Shown here: in pieces, positions 45,662 through 53,383 of the stretch
How positions within the stretch are numbered: position 1 is the stretch's first letter
Layout of the letters: each line of letters opens with the position of its first letter
Assembly: GCF_020639365.1 (NCBI RefSeq)
Contig: NZ_JAINUL010000001.1
Span: 317,437-381,436, forward strand
Length of the DNA stretch: 64,000 nt
DNA from: Streptomyces flavotricini
GTDB taxonomy: Bacteria; Actinomycetota; Actinomycetes; Streptomycetales; Streptomycetaceae
Direction: 5' to 3'
Translations under genes and position numbers: made by a program
Notes under the pieces: model-generated
What the model was told of the DNA's origin: nothing
The model's input: the letters and a program-made list of their open reading frames with translations, nothing else
Databases searched by the model: none

Positions 45662-46165
45662 TCACCCCCGTACGACTGCTCGCACGTTTTCGATGCTGCC
45701 GCAGTCGGCCGCGAGCAGCCGCTCCCGCTCCCGCAGGAATGCGGTCCCGAGCTCGGCCCTCCGCTCGTCGGGCACGTTCTCCCTGGCGTCGTTGAGGATC
45801 GTCCGCTCCTCCTCGTCGAGGTGGTGGGAGACCGCCTTGGCCAGAGCCTCCAGGCGCTCGTCCCATTCGTCGGACCCCACGTCGGACACCTCGAGCAGTG
45901 CCAGGAGGGCCTCATTGCCCTCGGCATGCTCCTCGGCGCCGTGTTCGACCTCCTCGTTGTCCACGTCCTTGAACCTCTTCAGCGCGCCGTACACCTCGGC
46001 CTCCTCGGCCTCGCCGTGCGCGATGAGCAGCGCGGAGAACTTCGAGAGGGCGTCGGCCCGGTCCGCCTCCACGCTGCGCATCCGGCGGAAGAGGTCCTCC
46101 ATCGTGCGGTGGTCCTTGAGGATCGCGGCGACGACGTCCTGATCCTTCTGCTGCTCCGCGGCCAT
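45662..46165 (-). CDS. Hemerythrin HHE-domain protein
   Basis: The 167-residue four-helix protein has the hemerythrin ligands: ILKDHRTMEDLFRRM, LLIAHGEAEEAEVYGAL, EHGAEEHAEGNEAL and VSHHLDEEERTIL. The diiron site would bind O2, NO or peroxide; actinomycete members are linked to oxidative or nitrosative stress. The C-terminal helix contains a single Cys. It is divergent from the gene at 46364 across a region with three 14-bp iterons. Confidence 0.88.
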   Translation of the reverse strand: MAAEQQKDQDVVAAILKDHRTMEDLFRRMRSVEADRADALSKFSALLIAHGEAEEAEVYGALKRFKDVDNEEVEHGAEEHAEGNEALLALLEVSDVGSDEWDERLEALAKAVSHHLDEEERTILNDARENVPDERRAELGTAFLRERERLLAADCGSIENVRAVVRG

Positions 46166-46225
46166 GCCACGTACCTCCTGCTCCCGATCTTCCTTCGCTT
46201 CGGGTGACGCCTGCTCGGTGGCGGT

Positions 46226-46264
46226 GGGTTCAAACCCATGGGTTCAAACCTGTGGGTTCAAACC
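46226..46264. repeat. Three 14-bp iterons (GGGTTCAAACC) in a divergent promoter region
   Basis: GGGTTCAAACC begins at 46226, 46240 and 46254, an exact 14-bp period. Each copy has dyad symmetry: GGGTT-CA-AACC(C), extendable to TGGGTT-CA-AACCCA in the first. It lies between the hemerythrin gene (minus) and the gene at 46364 (plus). It is probably a regulator array. Confidence 0.8.
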
Positions 46265-46363
46265 CGGCTGCGAGGGTCGGCACCACCCGCACGTGTTTCC
46301 GCAGCGCCCACCGGGGCAGCCGCGAGGCGAGATGCGAAGAGCCCCCGGAACGGAGGCCTGAAG

Positions 46364-46906
46364 ATGTCAACCAATTCACTGATAGCCGTCATCGTGGTGG
46401 CGGTGGTCGTCGTGCTCGCGCTCACTGCGCTGCTGTGGACGCTGGCCCGCCGGCGCCACCTGCGCGAGCGGTTCGGTCCGGAATACGACCGAACCGTCGA
46501 GGAGCAGGGCGGCACACGCTCCGCCGAGCGCGATCTGCGCGCCCGGGAGGAGCGGCACGACCAGCTCGACATCAAGCCGTTGTCGCCCGAGCGCCAGCGC
46601 CAGTACGCAGACGAGTGGACGCGTGTGCAGCAGCAGTTCGTGGACCGGCCGGAGAGTTCCGTGGCAGGGGCCGACGATCTTCTGACCCGGCTGATGGGTG
46701 AGCGCGGCTACCCCACCGAGGGGTACGACGGCCAGCTGCGGGACCTGTCGGTGGAGCACGGGCGCACGCTCGAGGAATACCGGGCCGCGCACGCCGTCAA
46801 GGTGCGCAGCGGCGCGGGAGAGGCCACGACAGAGGAGCTGCGCGGGGCGATGGTGCACTACCGCGCCCTGTTCGAAGAGCTGCTCGCCGACCAGAGGAGC
46901 CGATGA
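46364..46906 (+). CDS. Single-helix membrane-anchored protein, paralog of the next gene
   Basis: This 180-residue protein has one N-terminal membrane helix (LIAVIVVAVVVVLALTALLW), a basic stop-transfer and then a soluble, helical domain: QRQYADEWTRVQQQFVDRPE, SSVAGADDLLTRLMGERGYP and YRALFEELLADQ. GGAGG lies upstream of the ATG. The domain recurs in the following gene. Such pairs are common in actinomycetes and have no known function. Two bases separate stop and next start. Confidence 0.8.
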   Translation: MSTNSLIAVIVVAVVVVLALTALLWTLARRRHLRERFGPEYDRTVEEQGGTRSAERDLRAREERHDQLDIKPLSPERQRQYADEWTRVQQQFVDRPESSVAGADDLLTRLMGERGYPTEGYDGQLRDLSVEHGRTLEEYRAAHAVKVRSGAGEATTEELRGAMVHYRALFEELLADQRSR

Positions 46907-46907
46907 C

Positions 46908-47387
46908 ATGCCTGATCACGAAGAGCAGACGGGGCGGGCGTCCGAGCCCGTCCTGACGACGGAAGACCTCGCCCGTCCGGCGCCGTCCCACGACCGGGAC
47001 GCGGCCGTCTATCCCGGCGAGGCCACCGGCGGCCGGAACGACGACACGACGCGGGCAGCGGCGGACGTGCCTGCCGGCGATCGGGACCAGGAGCCGGGCC
47101 GCGGAGCCGAGAGCGAAGAGGAACCGCTGCTCGGCGCCGCTGAGGCGGAGCGGTACCGCACCACCTGGGGCGAGATCCAGGGCCGGTTCGTCGACGACCC
47201 CCGGGAGGCGGTCCGGTCGGCGGACGCCCTGGTGGCGGAGGTCATGCAGAGCTTCGCGGGCACCCTCTCCGAGCAGCGGAGCGGGCTGGAGAAGCAGTGG
47301 GACCGCGGGGAGCAGGTGGCCACCGAGGACCTGCGTCAGGCACTGCGGGCCTACCGTTCGCTGGTCAACCGGTTGCTGGACACCTGA
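46908..47387 (+). CDS. Soluble paralog of the preceding gene
   Basis: The 159-residue product begins with a disordered acidic half (about 75 residues). A helical domain follows that aligns with the previous protein: AERYRTTWGEIQGRFVDDPR, EAVRSADALVAEVMQSFAG and LRQALRAYRSLVNRLLD. It lacks the membrane helix. The start is 2 bp after the preceding stop, with GAGGAG inside the upstream coding end. It may form a heteromer with the membrane-anchored copy. A strong terminator follows. Confidence 0.8.
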   Translation: MPDHEEQTGRASEPVLTTEDLARPAPSHDRDAAVYPGEATGGRNDDTTRAAADVPAGDRDQEPGRGAESEEEPLLGAAEAERYRTTWGEIQGRFVDDPREAVRSADALVAEVMQSFAGTLSEQRSGLEKQWDRGEQVATEDLRQALRAYRSLVNRLLDT

Positions 47388-47398
47388 GCCGCGGATCC

Positions 47399-47451
47399 GC
47401 GTACGAAGGTGCCCCCGCCGGGCGGTGGCCCGGCGGGGCACCTTCGTACGC
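47399..47451. terminator. Long hairpin terminator with one bulge
   Basis: GCGTACGAAGGTGCCCC(C)GCCGGGC pairs with its complement around GGTG: 24 base pairs with a single bulged C. It ends the two-gene paralog operon. Confidence 0.9.
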
Positions 47452-47476
47452 GCGGCGTACGTGCGATGCTCAAGGG

Positions 47477-49900
47477 GTGAAGGGCGATGCCGCGGGTGAG
47501 GGCGCCTCACCCGAGGTGCTGGCGCTCGCCAAGGTGGTGGCCAGGCTGCGTTCGGAAATCGTGGTCCTGGAAGGTGTCGCCGCGACCACGGCCGTCGTCG
47601 AGCGGGCCAAGGGCGTCCTGATGGCCCAGGGGGACGTATCCGCCGACACGGCCTACGAGATGCTTCTCGGCCGCGCCTCGGAGCGGGGCCGCACCCTGCT
47701 GGAGGAATGCTGGATCCTCCTGGGGCGGATGAACGCGGGCCCGCCGCCCGCGCATGCACCCACCGCCCCGCCCCCTGCCACCACCGTCTCGGGGACTGAG
47801 CCCGCCACCCCGGCCGCCGGCGCCGGACGGCATCTCGCGGGCGGGGCCGCGCTGCGCCCGCTCCTGGCCCGGCTCGCCGACGGCCTGACGACGGCTCGCG
47901 GCGGGGACGACGTCGCGGAGCTGCTGCGGACCGTACTCGGCGGGGACGCCGGTGTGGACGCCGTGATGATCTTCTCGCTGACCTCCGCCGGGAGCCTGGA
48001 GCTGACCGGTTGCGCCGGCACCGGCGAGGAGCTGGCCGAGCAGTGGCGCCATGTACCCCCGCTCAGCGGCATCGCAGCCCACGAGGCCATCGCCGGGGGC
48101 CGGGCCCTGTGGCTGGAGGACCCGGCCGAGGACGCCCTCCGGTACCTGCTCATCGCGGATCCACAGCACCGGTGGCCCTCGCGCGCCTGGATCCCCGTAC
48201 CCTCCGACGGTCCCGCGACGGCTGCCATCGGCTTCCTGCGGGCGCAGCCGGGTCCCTTCACGGCCGCGACCCGGGCGCTGCTGCGCCGTGCGGCCCGATT
48301 GTGCGCGGGCCCGCTGGGGCCGCCGGAGCGCCCTCGCGACGCCGGTGCCGAGGGGCCTCGGGACGGCGTCGACGTGACGTCCGTCCAGCGGGTGCTCGAC
48401 GCACTGGCCGGGCCCGCGATCCTCCTCACCCCGCTGCGCTCGAAGGCCGGCGAGGTGGAGGACTTCCGCATCGACGCGGCGGCGCCCGAGTCGGTGGACG
48501 TGGCCGGGCGGAGCGGCAAGGAGCTCGTGGGCCGCCGGGTCCTGGAGACGTATCCGACCGTGGTGGGCACCGCCCTGTGGGAGGGCTATCTGGAGGCCCT
48601 CACCACGGGGACCGGGTACGAGGGTGAGCCGTTCACCTATGAAGAGGTGGTCGCCGGCGTCCCGCGCCGGTCCGTCTACTCGGTCCGGGCGTCCAGGCTG
48701 GGAGACCGCCTGGTCGTGTCGTGGATCCGCCACGACACCGGCGAGCGCGAGGCGCGCCGGCTCGCCGACATGCAGCGGCTGGGCACCCTCGGCTGGGGGG
48801 ACTGGAACCTGGCGACGGGAAGCGTCAGCTGGTCCGATCAGATGTACACCATCTTCGGCCGCGATCCCCGGGACGGGCCGATGACACTGGAGGAGCTGTC
48901 GCGGCACCTCCTGCCCGACGATCTTCCGGCGGCCGCCGCGGCCGTGGAACGGCTGCTGACCGAGGGGGAGGCCGTCGACCAGCCGTTCCGGATCGCCACC
49001 GGGCACAGCGTGCGGCACCTGCGCTTCGTGGCCGAGGCCCAGACGGACGCCGACGGTGCCCCGGTCGAGGTGCACGGCTTCTTCCAGGACCTCAGCGCAC
49101 AGCGCGGGGCCGAGCTCGCGCTGCTCGAGAGCGAACGCGCCGTCCTCCTCCAGCGCGGCATGCTCCAGGCCGAACGGGCACTCGCCGCACGTCTCCAGGA
49201 GACCCTCCTGCCGGTTCCCGAGCAGTCCATGGAGCTGGCCGGTCTGTGCATCGACGTCGCCTACGTTCCGGTGGACCGGGGGATCAACGTCAGCGGTGAC
49301 TGGTACAGCGCCATCGAACTGCCGGATGCCAGCGCCCTCTTCGTCGTCGGGGACGTGGCCGGGCACGGTCTGGCCGCCGTCGGCACCATGGCCCAGCTGC
49401 GGTTCACCGCGAAGGGCATGACGATCACCGGCTCCCCCCTGCCCGACGTCCTGCGCCGGCTCAACACCCTCCTGCTCCATACCGCGTCGGACCCGTCCGG
49501 CAGCACCACCGCCACCATGGTCATGGCCCGGTACCAGCCCTGGGACCGGCGTCTGACCTGGGTCCGGGCGGGCCACCTGCCCCCGTTGCTGGTCCGCGGC
49601 GACCGGGCGGACTTCCTCGAACAGCCGGCGGGCGCCCTCCTCGGCGCCAGCTTCGACGCTTCCTACGGGCAGGCCGTCATCGACCTGTTGCCGGGCGACC
49701 GCCTGCTGTTCTACACCGACGGACTCGTGGAGGAACCGGGCGAGGCCCTGGACGTCGGGCTCGACCGGCTCGCCGCGGACACCGTACGGCTCCTCCGGGA
49801 GGGGCGCGGGGAAACCCTCGCCCGTACGCTCGCCGCGATGCGCCCGGGCAACCGCGACGACATCTGCGTCCTGGACATCCTCGTGCCGGACGACCGGTGA
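47477..49900 (+). CDS. ANTAR-GAF-PAS-PAS-SpoIIE (PP2C) serine phosphatase
   Basis: The product has about 807 residues from the GTG at 47477. An ANTAR-like RNA-binding helical domain (about 12-78: VVERAKGVLMAQGDVSADTA) comes first, then GAF (about 118-275), PAS (298-420), PAS (425-541, WGDWNLATGSVSWSDQMYTI) and SpoIIE-type PP2C (from 555). In the first phosphatase motif the second Asp is Ser (SGDWYSA instead of GGDWYD). VGDVAGHG, GHLPPLL, YTDGLVE and DDICVLD are kept. The enzyme probably acts on the STAS protein encoded shortly after it. ANTAR fused to a phosphatase is uncommon. Confidence 0.88.
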   Translation: MKGDAAGEGASPEVLALAKVVARLRSEIVVLEGVAATTAVVERAKGVLMAQGDVSADTAYEMLLGRASERGRTLLEECWILLGRMNAGPPPAHAPTAPPPATTVSGTEPATPAAGAGRHLAGGAALRPLLARLADGLTTARGGDDVAELLRTVLGGDAGVDAVMIFSLTSAGSLELTGCAGTGEELAEQWRHVPPLSGIAAHEAIAGGRALWLEDPAEDALRYLLIADPQHRWPSRAWIPVPSDGPATAAIGFLRAQPGPFTAATRALLRRAARLCAGPLGPPERPRDAGAEGPRDGVDVTSVQRVLDALAGPAILLTPLRSKAGEVEDFRIDAAAPESVDVAGRSGKELVGRRVLETYPTVVGTALWEGYLEALTTGTGYEGEPFTYEEVVAGVPRRSVYSVRASRLGDRLVVSWIRHDTGEREARRLADMQRLGTLGWGDWNLATGSVSWSDQMYTIFGRDPRDGPMTLEELSRHLLPDDLPAAAAAVERLLTEGEAVDQPFRIATGHSVRHLRFVAEAQTDADGAPVEVHGFFQDLSAQRGAELALLESERAVLLQRGMLQAERALAARLQETLLPVPEQSMELAGLCIDVAYVPVDRGINVSGDWYSAIELPDASALFVVGDVAGHGLAAVGTMAQLRFTAKGMTITGSPLPDVLRRLNTLLLHTASDPSGSTTATMVMARYQPWDRRLTWVRAGHLPPLLVRGDRADFLEQPAGALLGASFDASYGQAVIDLLPGDRLLFYTDGLVEEPGEALDVGLDRLAADTVRLLREGRGETLARTLAAMRPGNRDDICVLDILVPDDR

Positions 49901-49965
49901 ACCGCCGCACACCGGGCAGGCTCCGCGCCATGCGCCCGCCTGCACGTCCGCACCCCCGGTCACTC

Positions 49966-49990
49966 GCTTGGGCGGCGGGCGACCGGGTAG
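49966..49990 (+). promoter_or_regulatory. SigB-like promoter, GCTT-N15-GGGTAG
   Basis: GCTT (49966-49969), 15 bp, GGGTAG (49985-49990), then GCGCG. It directs into the STAS/anti-sigma pair, so a sigma factor of this class may control its own regulator. Confidence 0.6.
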
Positions 49991-50080
49991 GCGCGGTACA
50001 CGCCGAGGAACTCGGACGGGAGAAGCCATGACGACCCCAGCGGTTCATCTGACAGGGCACGGCAAGGGGGTGTGTGCGTG

Positions 50081-50443
50081 ATGCACACGACGGGCGGAGA
50101 GCGTTTCACCGTCGAGGCGACGTCCCTCCCGGAGGCCACGGTCCTGGTCACGAAGGGGGAGCTCGACCACGACACGGCCGAGCCCCTGAGGCAGGCGCTG
50201 GACTCCGTGTGGCGGGACGGGGGGAGACTGCTGGTCGATCTGAGCCGCCTGGACTTCTGCGACTCCACGGGGTTGAACCTGTTGCTGAGCGGCCGGCTCG
50301 CGGTCCGGGAAGCGGGCGGCAGCCTCGAACTGATCGGCCTGCACCCCCCGGTCTCACGCATGTTCCAGATCACGGGCGCGGACCGGCTCTTCCCGGTCCA
50401 CACCGACCTGGATGCCGCACTCGCACACCCCCGGAGCACCTAG
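50081..50443 (+). CDS. STAS-domain anti-sigma factor antagonist
   Basis: The 120-residue STAS protein (ATG 50081; GTG at 50078 or 50072 possible behind GGGGG) has strands VLVTKGELDHDTAEPLRQAL and the phosphorylation loop RLDFCDSTGLNLLLSGRLAV, with the conserved Ser of DST. In RsbV-type proteins this Ser is phosphorylated by an RsbW-type kinase and dephosphorylated by SpoIIE phosphatases. The kinase gene follows 15 bp downstream. Confidence 0.92.
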   Translation: MHTTGGERFTVEATSLPEATVLVTKGELDHDTAEPLRQALDSVWRDGGRLLVDLSRLDFCDSTGLNLLLSGRLAVREAGGSLELIGLHPPVSRMFQITGADRLFPVHTDLDAALAHPRST

Positions 50444-50457
50444 GAGGAGGGCCGCAC

Positions 50458-50889
50458 ATGGCCACGGGCCGGTCACCGGAGATGACCCGACACCTCGCGC
50501 TGGACGGCGCCGCGAAGGCGGTCACCCGCTGTCGCGACTTCACGCGTCAAACCCTCGCCGAGTGGGGCTGGCCACCGGTCCCCGTGGACGGTACGGCCAG
50601 GTCGGAGCTGACCGAAGACGCCCTCCTCCTCGTCTCCGAAGTCATCGCCAACGCCTGCCTTCACGCCGGAGGGCCGACGTCCCTCGTGCTGCGCTGCACC
50701 CCCGCCCGGCTGCGGATCGAGGTGACGGACCGGAGTCCCGCCCCACCACGGACCGTGCACCGCTCCGACCCGTCCCGCCCGGGAGGGCACGGACTGCTCA
50801 TCGTGGAGCGGCTGGGCCGGGACTGGGGGTGGGGTCCCGCGGTCGCGGGCCCGGGCAAGTGCGTGTGGGTGGAGATCGGCCCCCGCTGA
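50458..50889 (+). CDS. RsbW-type ATPase/anti-sigma factor
   Basis: This 143-residue GHKL ATPase has the N box LLLVSEVIANACLHAGGP, then LRIEVTDRSP (D of G1) and PGGHGLLIVERLGRDWGW (G2). It would bind and inhibit a sigma factor and phosphorylate the STAS partner. A perfect GGAGGAGG between the upstream stop and this ATG ties translation to the STAS gene. No sigma factor gene is in the window, so its target is elsewhere. Confidence 0.92.
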   Translation: MATGRSPEMTRHLALDGAAKAVTRCRDFTRQTLAEWGWPPVPVDGTARSELTEDALLLVSEVIANACLHAGGPTSLVLRCTPARLRIEVTDRSPAPPRTVHRSDPSRPGGHGLLIVERLGRDWGWGPAVAGPGKCVWVEIGPR

Positions 50890-50936
50890 GCCGCGCTGAG
50901 CCCCCCGTCCGTCACACGGCATGCGGCGCCCGGAGG

Positions 50937-51422
50937 TCAGTTCTCGGCGGTATAGCGGATCCGCGCCCACAGCGGCAGCGCGAACCAGCACAGCAGGTAC
51001 CAGGCCAGCACGCCACCCACGAGCCACGGCACGAGGGCGTTGTGCGTCGCCACGCGCAGCACGAGCAGCAGGGCCGCGGTACAGGTGGCCAGCAGCAGGA
51101 TCAGGCCCGTGAACGTCAGGCGCGCGGCCCACGCGACCGCCTCGGGCTTGATCTGCCGACCCGAGACGATGCGATGGAAGGCGACCGGCCCGATGAGCGC
51201 GCCCGTCGCGAGCGCGCCCAGCACCACGGTCACGATGTAGATCGTCTTGTCGGTCTGCGACAGGCCGTGGAAGACGGGGGTGAAGGCAACGGTGAGCAGG
51301 AATCCGAACAGGATCTGGACGCCGGTCTGCGCGACCCGGATCTCCTGGATGAGCTCTTGCCACTGCCGGTCCGCGCGCTCCTCCGCGGTCTCGTCCCGTC
51401 CGGCCCCGCCGACACCCGGCAT
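50937..51422 (-). CDS. DUF6328 family membrane protein
   Basis: The 161-residue protein has a soluble start (QWQELIQEIRVAQTGVQILF) leading into four membrane helices (GFLLTVAFTPVF, IYIVTVVLGALATGALIGPV, FTGLILLLATCTAALLLVLR and PWLVGGVLAWYLLCWFALPL). This is the DUF6328 pattern. The ATG at 51422 follows GGGAGG. A GCAT-N15-GGGTAG element is 34-58 bp upstream. Unknown function. Confidence 0.85.
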   Translation of the reverse strand: MPGVGGAGRDETAEERADRQWQELIQEIRVAQTGVQILFGFLLTVAFTPVFHGLSQTDKTIYIVTVVLGALATGALIGPVAFHRIVSGRQIKPEAVAWAARLTFTGLILLLATCTAALLLVLRVATHNALVPWLVGGVLAWYLLCWFALPLWARIRYTAEN

Positions 51423-51455
51423 GACGCCTCCCTGGAACGCACCGTTGCCCGGCAC

Positions 51456-51480
51456 CTACCCCGGGGCCGCCTCCGCATGC
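51456..51480 (-). promoter_or_regulatory. SigB-like promoter upstream of the DUF6328 gene
   Basis: On the minus strand GCAT (complement of 51477-51480), 15 bp, GGGTAG (complement of 51456-51461), then GTGCC. Confidence 0.55.
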
Positions 51481-51725
51481 GTACGGAACCCGAGGGGCCC
51501 GGACACGGCCCGACCGGGAGTGGCCCCGCTCCGGTGGACCGCGGCCCGGCGGCAGGTCCCGGTCGCACCGCGGGAGGGGCGGGGTGACGATGGAAAGGCG
51601 GACCTCGCCCGCGGTCGCAGCCCCGGTCTCCGGCGAGGGGACGGCTTTGCGCTCGCGGAGCGCGGCCAGGGGGCTCCCCGTCGGGCGTACGGACGCGGCC
51701 CTGTTCCCACGCGTGAGGAAAGCCC

Positions 51726-52058
51726 ATGAACCGGCGCATACGCCTGATCGTCCTCGGTCCCCTCGCGGCGGCCTCGCTCGTCGCCGCCCCCGCCGCCCTC
51801 GCGGCGGCCCCCCAGTCCTCGCCCTCCGCGGTCCCGGCCGCGACGTGTTCGGTCTCCGGCGTGCTCGACAACGGAAAGGTGCACCTCTCCGGCGGCGGCT
51901 TCACCCCTGGCCCGGCGTACGTGTACGGGTCGGCCGGCTTCGGCGGAACGGTGGAGATCGCACAGAACGGCGGCTTCCAGATCATGAACGTGCCGCCGGC
52001 CCAGTACAGCGTCCGGCAGGGCGGCGAGCTGACGCAGTGCAGCGGCTTCACCAGCTGA
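51726..52058 (+). CDS. Small secreted protein
   Basis: The 110-residue product has a clear Sec signal peptide (NRRIRLIVLGPLAAASLVAA, cleavage after PAALA or ALAAA). The mature domain of about 80 residues has two Cys (ATCSVSGVLDNG, ELTQCSGF) that probably form one disulphide. It is Gly-rich and predicted beta, and resembles short immunoglobulin-like or cell-surface domains. Function unknown. Confidence 0.8.
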   Translation: MNRRIRLIVLGPLAAASLVAAPAALAAAPQSSPSAVPAATCSVSGVLDNGKVHLSGGGFTPGPAYVYGSAGFGGTVEIAQNGGFQIMNVPPAQYSVRQGGELTQCSGFTS

Positions 52059-52115
52059 GGCGTACGCCGAAATCCGGTCAAATGATGCAATAATGGATTA
52101 AATTTACTCCGTATC

Positions 52116-52125
52116 CTTACATCCG
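52116..52125 (-). promoter_or_regulatory. CGGATGTAAG element upstream of the tetR gene (candidate operator)
   Basis: CGGATGTAAG on the minus strand, in an unusually AT-rich 60-bp region before the TetR gene. The same 10-mer occurs on the plus strand at 52925-52934, after the gene and before the M14 operon. It is a candidate half-site for the regulator. Confidence 0.45.
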
Positions 52126-52151
52126 TGGGGACTGCATCCTGAGGCCGGGAC

Positions 52152-52907
52152 ATGGACGAGCCGGACACCCCCGAGCGGCGCGGGCGGCTGAGTCGGCCGC
52201 GGGTGCTCGCCGCGGCCGTCGCGCTCGTCGACCGTGAGGGACTCACGGCGCTGACCATGCGGCGGCTCGCCACCGACCTGGGTGTCGAGCCCATGGCCAT
52301 CTACCGGTACACGTCCAGCAAGGAGGCCCTGCTGGACGGCCTGGTCGAGGCCTTCTTCTCCGAGGTCAACGACCGGCTGCGCACCACGGCGGACACGGAC
52401 GCCGGCCCTTCCCGCGACCCCGTCGGCGCCCCCGTCGGCATTCTCCCGTGGCGCGCCGAGCTGCGCAGGATCGCCCGGGCCTTCGCCGCTGTCGTACACG
52501 CCCACCGCGAGATCCTGCCCGTCGTGGCCACCCGCCCGCTCGCCGTGCCCGTGGCACGGCGGCCGGCGCCCGCCCTCCAACTGACCGAGCACATCCTCGC
52601 CGTACTCGGGCGGGCGGGCTTCGACGACGCCACCGCGCTCACGATCTACCGCGCCTTCGTGGCCTGGAACCTCGGTCGCCTGCTCGTGGACAAGCGCCAA
52701 GTGGTCGACGATCCGGACGAGCCCGACCTCTTGCTTCGGCTGGGCCTGCACCGGCTTCCCGCCGCCGAGTACCCCCGCCTGCGCGCGCTGGTCCCGAAGT
52801 TCGCCGAGTACGACGAAGAACAAGAGCTGATCGCCGGTCTCGACAGCCTCCTGAACCGGATGCCCGAGCCGCCGCTTGACTCGTTCTATGACGGAAGCGC
52901 ACGCTGA
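52152..52907 (+). CDS. TetR-family regulator
   Basis: The 251-residue regulator has an N-terminal helix-turn-helix (SRPRVLAAAVALVDREGLTA, LTMRRLATDLGVEPMAIYRY, TSSKEALLDGLVEAFF). The C-terminal domain is of the TetR_C (TetR/ActR) ligand type. Its gene lies directly before the small protein/M14/EEP row on the same strand, and the CGGATGTAAG 10-mer flanks it on both sides. It therefore probably represses itself and that row in response to a small molecule. Confidence 0.88.
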   Translation: MDEPDTPERRGRLSRPRVLAAAVALVDREGLTALTMRRLATDLGVEPMAIYRYTSSKEALLDGLVEAFFSEVNDRLRTTADTDAGPSRDPVGAPVGILPWRAELRRIARAFAAVVHAHREILPVVATRPLAVPVARRPAPALQLTEHILAVLGRAGFDDATALTIYRAFVAWNLGRLLVDKRQVVDDPDEPDLLLRLGLHRLPAAEYPRLRALVPKFAEYDEEQELIAGLDSLLNRMPEPPLDSFYDGSAR

Positions 52908-52924
52908 GGATACGAGGTACATAT

Positions 52925-52934
52925 CGGATGTAAG
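52925..52934 (+). promoter_or_regulatory. Second CGGATGTAAG element, before the M14 operon
   Basis: This is the plus-strand copy of the 10-mer at 52116-52125, located 18 bp after the tetR stop and 125 bp before the next gene. It implies shared regulation. Confidence 0.45.
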
Positions 52935-53058
52935 CGTCACATGGCCAGTTGTCTGTGTACGCGATCCGCCCACTCGTTCCCATCGTCGTGAGCGCGCCGC
53001 CCCGGGCCGGGTCGGCCCCGCCGGTCCGATGCCCGACGGCGCCCGAGAGGGGCCCGTC

Positions 53059-53373
53059 ATGCCCACCGCTTACACCATCCTCCGCGTCCGCGTCACGGCC
53101 CAGGACGCCGACACCCTGCGCGCCCTGCTGCGCGACGCGCGTCCCGACGTCGGCGGCCGCATCGGCCAGAACCCGGACGGCAGCCTCAGCTTCGACGCCT
53201 ACGTCTCCCCGGAGCAGGCCCAAGACCTGGCTCGCGAGGGCGTTTCGGTCGAGACGATCGAGGACGCCACCGCCAACGGGCGTGCCCGCCAGGCCGAGGT
53301 GGGCGAAGGCGACCGGTTCGCCGCCGAGGACGCGGTTCCGCAAGGTCTCGCCCTCAAGGTGCAGGACATCTAG
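53059..53373 (+). CDS. Small protein preceding an M14 peptidase, propeptide-like
   Basis: The 104-residue protein has a ferredoxin-like alternation: YTILRVRVTAQDADTLRALL, GSLSFDAYVSPEQAQDLARE and GVSVETIED. This resembles the activation domain found before M14 carboxypeptidases, where such a domain folds and inhibits the enzyme. Here it is a separate cytosolic gene with GAGAGGGG upstream, 10 bp before the peptidase start. It may be a chaperone or inhibitor. That is inference from shape and position, not from a database match. Confidence 0.65.
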   Translation: MPTAYTILRVRVTAQDADTLRALLRDARPDVGGRIGQNPDGSLSFDAYVSPEQAQDLAREGVSVETIEDATANGRARQAEVGEGDRFAAEDAVPQGLALKVQDI

Positions 53374-53383
53374 GAGGGGCGCC

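Noticed and set aside
46226..46264. The three 11-mers as a CRISPR array
   Set aside because: The units are 11-14 bp with 3-bp spacers and dyad symmetry, and no cas genes are present. An operator array fits better.
47507..50029. An 840-codon open frame antisense to the ANTAR phosphatase
   Set aside because: No start context or domain is visible; the plus strand has full GAF, PAS and PP2C motifs.
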